A DNA stretch of 49,636 nt, from contig JANXML010000110.1 in NCBI GenBank assembly GCA_025354645.1, positions 1 through 49,636 on the forward strand, written 5' to 3'. The translations under genes and the position numbers were made by a program. Origin of the DNA: Arcicella sp. Its GTDB lineage: Bacteria; Bacteroidota; Bacteroidia; Cytophagales; Spirosomataceae. The notes below the pieces were generated by a model. That model worked only from the letters and a program-made list of their open reading frames with translations. It did no database searches and was not told the DNA's origin. Position 1 is the first letter of the stretch, and the number at the start of each line of letters is the position of its first letter. Shown here piece after piece: positions 34,768-43,826 of the stretch.

Positions 34768-37700
34768 ATGTTAAAAATATTACAAATATTAACCCTAATT
34801 GGATTATTCGTAAGTACTACGATTGCCCAAAATATAAATGTCAAAGGGAAGGTAACAGATTCCAATGGTACTTCACTCCCAGGCGTAAGTATTATCATAA
34901 AAGATGCAACTCGTGGAACAGTTACAGACAACGATGGTAACTATAATCTAAGCGATGTTCCCGCAAAAGGAAGTTTGATTTTTTCGTTTGTTGGCTATTT
35001 GAAAAATGAGCTTACAATCAATAATCGGACGATGATTAACGTAAATCTTGAAAACGAAACTACTTCATTGAGTGAAGTGGTTGTGGTGGGTTACGGTACG
35101 CAGAGAAAAGTAGAAACTACTGGTTCAATTGCCTCCATTAAATCGGCAGATTTGACACTAACCCCTATTGCAAACGTTGCCCAAGGCTTACAAGCTCGGA
35201 TTTCGGGAGTTCAAATTACCCAAAATTCTTCCGCACCAGGAGGAAATGTTTCCGTCAGAATTCGTGGTACAAACTCAATCAATGGTTCATCGGAACCGCT
35301 GTATGTTATTGATGGAATTCAAGTAACAAATGGCGGTGGCGTGAATGATGTTAGCCCACTTTCACAAATCAATCCCAACGATATTGAGAGTGTGGATGTT
35401 TTGAAAGATGCTTCGGCTTCGGCAATTTATGGTTCGAGGGCAGCCAATGGAGTTGTTTTAATTACAACAAAAAGAGGAAAATCTGGTGCAACACGGGTTA
35501 CTTATGATAGCTACTTTGGAACACAGGAGGTAAATAAGAAAATTGAGATGTTAAATGCTTCTGAATTTGCCACTCTCGAAAACGAAACATTCAAACAGAC
35601 TATCTACGCCAATCCGTCTTCCTTGGGTCAGGGAATAGATTATCAGGATTTAGTTTTCCGAAAAGCACCCATTCAAAATCATCAGTTAAGCATCACAGGC
35701 GGTTCAGAGAAAACGCAAGTATCGTTGGCTTTGAATTATTTTAATCAAGACGGAATTGTCATTAATTCAAATTTTTCTCGATATTCTCTACGGGTAAATC
35801 TCGACCATCGGGTGAATAAATGGATGAAGGTTGGAACGAGTTTGCTTTACACAAATTCTTTAAGCGACCGTGTACCAACTGGACAAACAAGTATAGATCA
35901 AGGTGCGGTGAGCGGGAGTATTATTGGAGCCGCTTTGGCAGCACCTCCAAATCTATTGCCCTACAGAGAAGACGGTTCGATTTTTCCATTCGGCGACCAG
36001 TTAAATGGTCGTTATCGTGAATTTTCTAATCCAATAGGTTTGGCTCAAATTCTGAATAAAACAACTACTGCACGCTTATTGAGCAATTTTATTTAGAATT
36101 TATGCTGGCAAAAGGACTAACTTACCGTGCCGACATGAACGTAATACAGTCAAGTGCTTTAACTGATTCTTATTCACCACGCTCGATTTCGAACACCTCG
36201 GATTTAGCATCAGCGGGGTCGGCAGGGAAAGCAAATTCTTACGGAACCAACCTCTTACATGAAAGTATTTTAACTTATCAAACCAAGTTAAATGACGTTC
36301 ATTCTCTAAAATTTACAGGCGTTTTTGCCACTCAAAAACAATTGAGTAATGCCAATTCAATCAGTGCAAGTATTTTTCCAAATGATGCTACAACGAATGA
36401 AGCACTTCAATTGGCTACCAATAGAACGGTGTCAAGTAGTAGAAGTGAGACCCGTTTGGATTCGTATATGGGAAGGATAAATTATGGTTACAAAGACAAA
36501 TATTTTGTGGATGTGATTACCCGAATTGACGGTGCAAGTCAGTTCGGCATAAATAATAAATATGGATTTTTCCCCGCAGTTTCAGCCGCTTGGCGTTTAA
36601 TTGAAGAGCCATTTATGAAGGAACAAACGCTCTTGTCTGATTTGAAACTGCGTGGAAGCTACGGAATTACTGGTAATGCCAACGCCATCGGAGCGTATAA
36701 TTCTCTGGCTTTGGTGGGTTCTGGGACTGCAAACGATTACCAATTCAACCATATTTACACAACGGGAATTGCCCCAACGGGGATTCCAAATCCAGATTTG
36801 AAGTGGGAAAAGTCAACACAAATTGATATTGGTTTAGATGTTAGTTTATTGAATAATCGGCTCAATTTAGTTTTGGATTGGTACAACAAGCGAACTGATG
36901 ATTTATTGTTTGTGAAAGCCTTACCACTTTCTTCGGGCTACGGAACGATTACAGGCAATTTTGCCTCACTCGAAAATCAAGGTTTTGAGTTTGCCGCAAA
37001 TGCCAATATTCTTAACACTAAATTGAAATGGAATGTGAATGCAAATATTACGTTTAACAGAAATAAATTACTCTCTTTGGCGGGCGATATTCAAGAATTT
37101 GCTGTTAATAATTTTGGAATTATTAGAGTTGGGCAACCTTTGGGTATTTTTAAAACATATGTTTTTGATGGAAATTATCAAACAGGAGAAAATATTTTGC
37201 CAGGTTCGGATAGCAGGATTGGTGGAACAAAAGTGCGGGATGTAAACGGTGATGGCAAGATTTCGGTGGATGACCAAGTGATTACGGGCAATGCAAACCC
37301 CGATTTTATATTCGGTTTTTCAACTGATTTTAAATATAAAAACGTTGATTTAAATGTTTTTTTCTCGGGTGTACAAGGCAATAAAGTTTATAATTTAATC
37401 AGATATACCTTCGAGAATCCATTGGGTGGAAGAAATTTATATAAGGAATTAGTAAACCGTTGGTCGTCCACAAATCCTAACAATGAATATGTAGTACCAT
37501 TGCAAGGGGGAAGATTACCCATTTCTGACAGATTTATGGAGGACGGTTCTTTTATTCGATGTAAAAATATAACGCTTGGTTATACTTTACCACCAATAAA
37601 AGGTATTTCAAACGCACGTATTTATGTGAGTACCAATAACTTATTTACGATTACTAAATATTCAGGCTTCGACCCAGAGGTGAATTCTTATGGCAATAAC

Positions 37701-37778
37701 AATACTCTGATTGGAGTAGATAACTTGGTTTATCCCGTAGCAAAATCATATTTGGTAGGTTTGCAAGTAAGTTTTTAG
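34768..37778 (+). pseudogene. SusC-type TonB-dependent receptor with single-nucleotide frameshift
   Basis: ORF 34768-36096 ends GLAQILNKTTTARLLSNF-I-stop; ORF 36102-37778 continues the same protein (MLAKGLTYRADMNVIQ). Adding one T to the TTTT run at about 36090 gives SNFYLEFMLAKGL and restores a ~1003-residue SusC. Domains: signal peptide, CarboxypepD_reg-like domain (VKGKVTDSNGTSLPGVSIIIKDATRG), TonB box (SEVVVVGYGTQ), plug (VSVRIRGTNS, DASASAIYGSRAANGVV), barrel ending VGLQVSF. No STN domain, so it should not signal to an anti-sigma factor, consistent with the LacI regulator beside it. The shift may be a true lesion, phase variation or a sequencing error. Confidence 0.9.
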
Positions 37779-37820
37779 AAGACCTTAAAAATTTATTCAA
37801 AAATTTTAATATTATTTGAA

Positions 37821-39308
37821 ATGAAAAAACTATATATAAAACTATTATTTATCTCAACTCTTTACGCATTAGCGAGTTGCGAACTTAACGAAACCCCATA
37901 TTCTTCTATTTTTACCGAAAGTTTTTATAAAACCGCAGGAGACGCAGAAGTTGCAATTACGGCAGTATATGGTGGAATTGCCGATTTATACAGCGGTCCA
38001 GCCCCGTTGATGAATTCAGATTTTAGTGCCGACCAAGTATATCCTCGTGCGGTTGTGGCTCGCAATACTTATACCTTATTTACCTATGACGCTGCCTATT
38101 CTGCCGCAGTTAGTTTCGGACGTGCTTTTGAGTCCCCCATTTTTACGTGGACATCTTGCTACCGTGGAATTGAAAAAGCCAATTGGATAATTGAAAAAGT
38201 GCCTTCCATTCCAATGGATGAAAAAAGAAGGGATGAAATTGTAGGTGAGGCACTGTTTATAAGAGCTTATATGCACTGGATGCTGGCAAAGAATTTTGGC
38301 GAAGTTCCCGTAAAAATTGTAGCCAGTAGTAAACTGGAAAACGCTATTTTAAAAAAGAGTCCAAGAGCAGATGTTTATAAACAAATTTTTGCAGATTTAG
38401 ACTTAGCAATTACGAAACTCCCTTCTTACTCTGCCTCTTTGGTAAAAGGTAGGGCTTCAAAAGAGGCAGCACAATCGTTGTACGCAAAAGCCGCTTTATA
38501 TGCTGAAAATTGGACGTTAGCACTTCAACAAGCCCAAGCGGTTATTTCTTCTGGAAAACATAGCTTGATGCCCGATGTAAAAGATACTTATAACGTTATA
38601 AAGGAGGATTTAGCAAGAGCCGAAAACATCTTTGCCTTTGAGTGTGAGAGTACAACACCAGGTAAAACCTCACAAATAATGGGTTTGTATGGACCTCCTG
38701 GTAGTACTGCACCCGATTATGGAAGGACGACTTTTGGTTCAATTTTCGTTTACCAATCCTTCTTTGATTCTTTAGATGTGAAAGACAAAAGAAGAGGTTT
38801 ACTGGACACAAATTATGTCAATCTTCAAGGGAGAATTGTTCTTCAAAAAGACATTACCCCTATTACGAGAAAGGGAATTCTGGTGAAAAAATATCAAGAT
38901 GCAAATTCAATTGGTAGCAACCATGCCGTTAATATTCCGCTTTTACGGTACGCTGATGTACTTTTAATTGCGGCAGAAGCAGAAGCTCGTTTAAATGGAA
39001 GCTCTTCAATTGCTTATGGTTTTATCAATCAAGTTCGTAGAAGAGCGGGTATTTCAGATTTAAGAGTAGGATTGAGTAAAGATGCCTTAATCGATGCAAT
39101 TTTGCAGGAACGCTCATGGGAATTATTTGCCGAAGGCGACCGATGGTTTGATTTAACCCGAACAAATACTTTTATAACGGTTGTTTCAAAAGCAGTCAAT
39201 GATGTTTATCCCGTGAGAACGCCAACGGCAAAATATCGTTATTTTCCAATTCCACAGGATGAAATAAACGCCAATCCAAGCGTTGAGCAGAATCCTGAAT
39301 GGAAATAA
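37821..39308 (+). CDS. SusD/RagB-type lipoprotein of PUL 2
   Basis: 495 residues. Lipobox LASC (Cys ~20). SusD features: ESFYKTAGDAEVAITAVYGGIADLY, GEALFIRAYMHWMLAKNFGEVPVK, the C-terminal RYADVLLIAAEAEARLNG...INQVRRRAGISDLR and RSWELFAEGDRWFDLTRT, ending FPIPQDEINANPSVEQNPEWK. Partner of the frameshifted SusC 42 bp upstream. It is intact although its SusC partner is broken, which suggests either a very recent lesion or an assembly artefact. Confidence 0.95.
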   Translation: MKKLYIKLLFISTLYALASCELNETPYSSIFTESFYKTAGDAEVAITAVYGGIADLYSGPAPLMNSDFSADQVYPRAVVARNTYTLFTYDAAYSAAVSFGRAFESPIFTWTSCYRGIEKANWIIEKVPSIPMDEKRRDEIVGEALFIRAYMHWMLAKNFGEVPVKIVASSKLENAILKKSPRADVYKQIFADLDLAITKLPSYSASLVKGRASKEAAQSLYAKAALYAENWTLALQQAQAVISSGKHSLMPDVKDTYNVIKEDLARAENIFAFECESTTPGKTSQIMGLYGPPGSTAPDYGRTTFGSIFVYQSFFDSLDVKDKRRGLLDTNYVNLQGRIVLQKDITPITRKGILVKKYQDANSIGSNHAVNIPLLRYADVLLIAAEAEARLNGSSSIAYGFINQVRRRAGISDLRVGLSKDALIDAILQERSWELFAEGDRWFDLTRTNTFITVVSKAVNDVYPVRTPTAKYRYFPIPQDEINANPSVEQNPEWK

Positions 39309-39333
39309 TTTTAAATTAATTAAAAATAACAAT

Positions 39334-41019
39334 TTGAACTCACTAATCGACACATCCGTAATTTTCATTTTCTCTGCCTTTGTGTTAGGAATTGGGTTAC
39401 TTTTTGCTCGAACGGGTCGAAATTTAAAATCGTTTTTTGCGGGTGGTGAAGCCGTGCCGTGGACGATTGGCGGATTGTCGTTATTCATGTCTTTTTTCTC
39501 GGCGGGTACATTTGTGGCGTGGGGAAGTATTGCCTATAAACACGGTTGGGTAGCCATCACCATTCAATGGACTATGTGCATCGGGGCGGTGGTTACGGGC
39601 TTATATTTAGCTCCAAAATGGAAAGCAACGGGCAATTTAACCGCCGCAGAGTTCATTAGAGAACGCTTGGGAAACACCGTTCAGAAGCTATACGTCTATA
39701 TTTTTATTTTGGTATCGGTATTTATCAAAGGTTCGGTTTTATATCCAGTTGCCAAATTAGTGAGCATTTCTTTGGGATTTCCATTGATGGAATGTACCAT
39801 CGTTTTAGGGATTTTCATGATTGCATACACGGCTGTTGGCGGACTTTGGGCGGTCATGGTAACGGACATTTTACAGTTCGTAATCCTTACCGCCGCAGTG
39901 TTTATTTTATTGCCACTTTCATTGAATAAAGTAGGTGGTTTTCAAGCATTTACACAAAAAGTGCCCGATGACTTTTTTAATATTCTGAACGGCGATTACA
40001 TGCTTGCCTTTATTCTTTCCTTTGTTTTGTATCATATTTGTTACATCGGTGGCAACTGGACATTTGTGCAACGTTACACAAGCGTAGATTCGCCAAAATC
40101 AGCACGAAAAGTGGCATATTTATTTGCGGGTTTGTATTTAATTAGCCCAATAATTTGGATGTTACCGCCCATGATTTATCATACTATCAATCCTGATTTA
40201 GTGGGTTTAGATACCGAAAATGCCTACCTCAAAGTTTGTCAGTTGGTCTTGCCCCCAGGCTTGTTGGGTTTGATGCTTACGGGTATGTATTTTTCAACTT
40301 CGGCAAGTGCAAACACGACCTTAAATGTGGTTTCTGCGGTGTTTACCAATGATATTTATAAAGGTTTCATAAATCCGCAAGCACCTGATAAACAGTTGAT
40401 TAAGGTCGCTCGCTTATCCTCTTGGGCATTTGGTTTTGGAATGATAATTATTGCTTTGTTGGTTCCAAGAGCGGGTGGAATGGTTGAAGTAGTTCTGAGT
40501 ATTTCTGCCATTTCGGGCGGACCATTGCTTGCTCCACCGATTTGGGCATTATTTTCTAAAAGTTTAGACGGTAAGACCACACTTTGGATAACGTCAATAT
40601 GCCTGACCATTAATTTATTTTTCAAAATTATTGCCCCAATTTCCTTTCATTTCAAACTCAACCGTGCTGAGGAGATGTTGATTGGCATTGGTATTCCACT
40701 TTTGCTTTTAATTTTGAATGAATGGGGGTTGAAAAAATCCGAAAGTGCTGATTATCAATCGTATAAAAAGTACAAAGACGATAAATTAAGTGAAATTGCA
40801 GAACAAAAATCAGTCATTTTTGAAGACAATTCTGAGGCAGAAATCATTAAAGAACAAAATCGTTTTGGGTTAAAAGTGATTGCGTTTTCATTAGTTTTTG
40901 TTGCTTTGATTTTGTTCATTTTGAGTTTTTTAACTACCATCGGAAAAACCTTAACCGCAAGTATCGCTTTTGTAGTTTTATTGGCATCTTGGATACCTTT
41001 TTCACAGACTAAAAAATGA
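39334..41019 (+). CDS. Sodium:solute symporter (SSS family)
   Basis: About 561 residues with 13-14 membrane helices. SSS features: an N-terminal LKSFFAGGEAVPWTIGGLSLFMSFFSAGTFVAWGS, then AEFIRERLGN, AYTAVGGLWAVMVTDILQFVIL (the SSS signature), and the sodium-site region MYFSTSASANTTLNVVSAVF. The start is uncertain: the track begins at a TTG inside susD (39283); a TTG at 39334 avoids overlap. It should import a mono- or disaccharide, or uronic acid, across the inner membrane after the outer-membrane enzymes have cut the glycan. The stop overlaps the GH2 start (ATGA), so translation is coupled. Confidence 0.9.
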   Translation: MNSLIDTSVIFIFSAFVLGIGLLFARTGRNLKSFFAGGEAVPWTIGGLSLFMSFFSAGTFVAWGSIAYKHGWVAITIQWTMCIGAVVTGLYLAPKWKATGNLTAAEFIRERLGNTVQKLYVYIFILVSVFIKGSVLYPVAKLVSISLGFPLMECTIVLGIFMIAYTAVGGLWAVMVTDILQFVILTAAVFILLPLSLNKVGGFQAFTQKVPDDFFNILNGDYMLAFILSFVLYHICYIGGNWTFVQRYTSVDSPKSARKVAYLFAGLYLISPIIWMLPPMIYHTINPDLVGLDTENAYLKVCQLVLPPGLLGLMLTGMYFSTSASANTTLNVVSAVFTNDIYKGFINPQAPDKQLIKVARLSSWAFGFGMIIIALLVPRAGGMVEVVLSISAISGGPLLAPPIWALFSKSLDGKTTLWITSICLTINLFFKIIAPISFHFKLNRAEEMLIGIGIPLLLLILNEWGLKKSESADYQSYKKYKDDKLSEIAEQKSVIFEDNSEAEIIKEQNRFGLKVIAFSLVFVALILFILSFLTTIGKTLTASIAFVVLLASWIPFSQTKK

Positions 41020-43814
41020 AAAAAATATTTCTTATATCTCTAATCATATTTACTTTTCAAGGGGTTTTTGCTCAAACTACATCTCTCAATGGCAATTGGT
41101 CTTTTCATACCGACCCTAATAATAAAGGAGAAAATCAAGGTTGGTATAAACCCGAATTTTCCACCCAAAATTGGGACGAAATGCCCGTGCCTTACAACTG
41201 GGATTTGCGGAACGAATACGCTCATTATGTGGGCAGAGCGTGGTATAAACGCACTTTTAACGTAAATCCAAATCAGAAATCACAAGTTTTCCGATTAATT
41301 TTTGATGGTGTTTACAATGATTCAAAAGTGTGGTTAAATGGAAAACTATTGGGAGAAAATAATTTGGGGTACTTGCCTTTTGAGTTTGAAATATCAAATT
41401 TACTTGATTTTAATGGCAATAATACGCTCGTGGTTGTGGCAGATAATACCTTCAAAAGAGGAGCTATTTGGACATGGGGAGGCATCAGAAGAGAAGTCAA
41501 ATTAGAGATTTCTGAAAAAGTCAGAATTGTTCAACAACGAATCACTTCAAACGTTGATTTAGCGAATAAAACGGCTTCTGTTTCCATTGAAATTTTCTTA
41601 CAAAATTATGATTCAAAAGCCCATGAAGTAGCTGGTAATGTGGCAATTAGTTCAATAAACGGGCAATTAAAATCACTCCCTTTCAATGCAAAAATAGAGG
41701 CAAATTCAGCACAAGAAATTATGGTAAAAACCGCTTTAAATGAATCAGAAACGCATTTATGGCATTTTGAAGACCCATTTTTATACGCCTCCGAAGTAAG
41801 AATTACTAATACAAATGAACATGATATTAGTCGTTTTGGATTACGCAAAATCGAATTGGATAATGCTAAATATGAGCTGAAACTCAATGGCGAATCCGTC
41901 AGATTGATGGGTATGAATCTTGTTCCCGACGACCGCACAACTGGAAATACTATTCCACTTTGGCGATTCAAAGAAGACGTTGATTTATTGAAGACTTTGG
42001 GGTGTAACATGGCTCGAATTACGCACTTGCCATTACCGAAAGAATGTTTAGATTATTTGGACGAAAGAGGCATTTTGGTATTCAATGAAATTCCGCTTTG
42101 GGGTTATGATAAATTTGCCGATCCCGACAAACCTATTGCTTTTGATTGGCTTAAACGTCTGATTATCAAGGACTTTAATCATCCTTCGGTAATTGGTTGG
42201 GGTGTTGGCAATGAGATTGGTAAGTACCCAACCGTAATGAAATACGTGGAAAAAGCCACGCAATATGTTCGAGGTTTGGATAGCACCAGACTGGCAGTTG
42301 TCGTGAGTCATACTGCCGATAATGAGAAAGATATTATTGATTTTTCAGATTTGGGATTAATCAATAAATACAATAAAAATATTGGTCAAGTAACTGACTT
42401 ACAGCATAATAGACACCCAAATAAAATTTTATTTTACACAGAATTTGGCTTGGGACAAATCGGTGAAGATTTAGATACTGACTATAACGCAAAAGCCTCT
42501 CTGGACTCCATGCGATTTAAACCCTATTTAATTGGGGCATCTTACTGGACTTTCAACGATTACCGAAGCAATTTTAACGGAACAAAAGAATTCTCCGAAA
42601 ACCGTGCTTGGGGTGTGGTTGATGCGGCAAGGCAAAAGAAAAAGGCGTTTTATTCTTTCCGAAAAGAACAAGCACCCGTGAAGTCTTTTCGGGTAAATTC
42701 TATGGATAGAATTACTATTATTCCAAGAAAAAAGTTGGATTTACCCGCCTTTATTTTACGAGAATATAAAGTAGTTTATCTGTTTAAAGATGCTGATAAT
42801 AAAGTACTTACGGGTGGATTTATCAGGATTCCGACCATAAAACTTGATGATTTTAATTTTGTAAAAAACCTTGATTGGATAAAACCTGAAAATGCTCATT
42901 CCGTGAGTGTAGATTTACTTTCCCCCTTAAATTATTCAACCGCCGACACAACTATTTTCTTCCAAAAACCCGTTCCGACTCAAATTTTATCTACGCACGG
43001 CGTTCGACAAAATGCCAACGGAATGCCCCCAAAAACGGGAGTAATTCGGGTTGTGTTTGATAAAAATCCAACGGCAGTTTTGCATAAAATAAAGTTTGGT
43101 AAAAATGGATTAACTCAAGAGACAAAACCAACGCTTAATCTTTCAGAAAATGTGAAAGATTTGGAATTTGGAGAAACCTATCAAGTGGCAGTTGTTGCGA
43201 TAAATGCAGTGGGCGAAACGCTATCCGAAATCAAAAATATCAAGGTCGGTACGGAAGCAATGCCTCCAACAATTCGCTATACAGAAGCGGCTGACAAAGG
43301 TTTTTTTGTGGGCTATTCAGTCCTGCCACTCGACCGATATTTTAGGGTTCAGTACACCATAAAAAAAGGCAACTATTCAAATGCAATGGTTGCTCAAACC
43401 GATGCAAAAGGGACACTTTTTGTCGGTGATTTAGAGAACGGGAAACCTTATTATTTCAGATTACAAACCATCACCGATGAATTCACTTATTCAGAATGGT
43501 CGGAAGAGAAAACGATTATCCCTGACGGTGGATTACTCCCACAAGTTCCTGATTTAAAGTATGTTATCCAAAATAATGAAGAAGCAATAGTATGTTTTGA
43601 ACCTGTAAAGAAAGCCATTGGCTACGTTTTAGAATACCGCTCTAAGAGCATTTCTAAGAAAAATACTGTTGTTTCTGAATGGCAAAAAATGGATATTTCA
43701 TCGGCTCAAACCTCTTTTTTTCAATTCAAAAAACCTAATCCAAAATTACAATACGAGTTCAGATTAGCCACAAAAAACACGGTAGGTATTTCAACATTTT
43801 CGGAAATAAAATAA
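41016..43814 (+). CDS. GH2-family glycoside hydrolase with C-terminal FN3-like domains
   Basis: 932 residues. Signal peptide (MKKIFLISLIIFTFQGVFAQ). N-terminal sugar-binding jelly roll (~20-170; RAWYKRTFNV...GVYNDSKVWLNGKLLGENNLGYLPFEFEI), Ig-like middle domain, TIM barrel with acid/base Glu400 (GWGVGNEIG) and nucleophile Glu476 (FYTEFGLG), then two to three fibronectin-III-like domains (~650-930). Activity is either beta-galactosidase, beta-glucuronidase or a related exo-enzyme; the sequence resembles the glucuronidase/galactosidase side of GH2 but cannot be settled. Overlaps the symporter gene by 4 bp. Confidence 0.92.
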   Translation: MKKIFLISLIIFTFQGVFAQTTSLNGNWSFHTDPNNKGENQGWYKPEFSTQNWDEMPVPYNWDLRNEYAHYVGRAWYKRTFNVNPNQKSQVFRLIFDGVYNDSKVWLNGKLLGENNLGYLPFEFEISNLLDFNGNNTLVVVADNTFKRGAIWTWGGIRREVKLEISEKVRIVQQRITSNVDLANKTASVSIEIFLQNYDSKAHEVAGNVAISSINGQLKSLPFNAKIEANSAQEIMVKTALNESETHLWHFEDPFLYASEVRITNTNEHDISRFGLRKIELDNAKYELKLNGESVRLMGMNLVPDDRTTGNTIPLWRFKEDVDLLKTLGCNMARITHLPLPKECLDYLDERGILVFNEIPLWGYDKFADPDKPIAFDWLKRLIIKDFNHPSVIGWGVGNEIGKYPTVMKYVEKATQYVRGLDSTRLAVVVSHTADNEKDIIDFSDLGLINKYNKNIGQVTDLQHNRHPNKILFYTEFGLGQIGEDLDTDYNAKASLDSMRFKPYLIGASYWTFNDYRSNFNGTKEFSENRAWGVVDAARQKKKAFYSFRKEQAPVKSFRVNSMDRITIIPRKKLDLPAFILREYKVVYLFKDADNKVLTGGFIRIPTIKLDDFNFVKNLDWIKPENAHSVSVDLLSPLNYSTADTTIFFQKPVPTQILSTHGVRQNANGMPPKTGVIRVVFDKNPTAVLHKIKFGKNGLTQETKPTLNLSENVKDLEFGETYQVAVVAINAVGETLSEIKNIKVGTEAMPPTIRYTEAADKGFFVGYSVLPLDRYFRVQYTIKKGNYSNAMVAQTDAKGTLFVGDLENGKPYYFRLQTITDEFTYSEWSEEKTIIPDGGLLPQVPDLKYVIQNNEEAIVCFEPVKKAIGYVLEYRSKSISKKNTVVSEWQKMDISSAQTSFFQFKKPNPKLQYEFRLATKNTVGISTFSEIK

Positions 43815-43826
43815 CGATTAAAAGGC

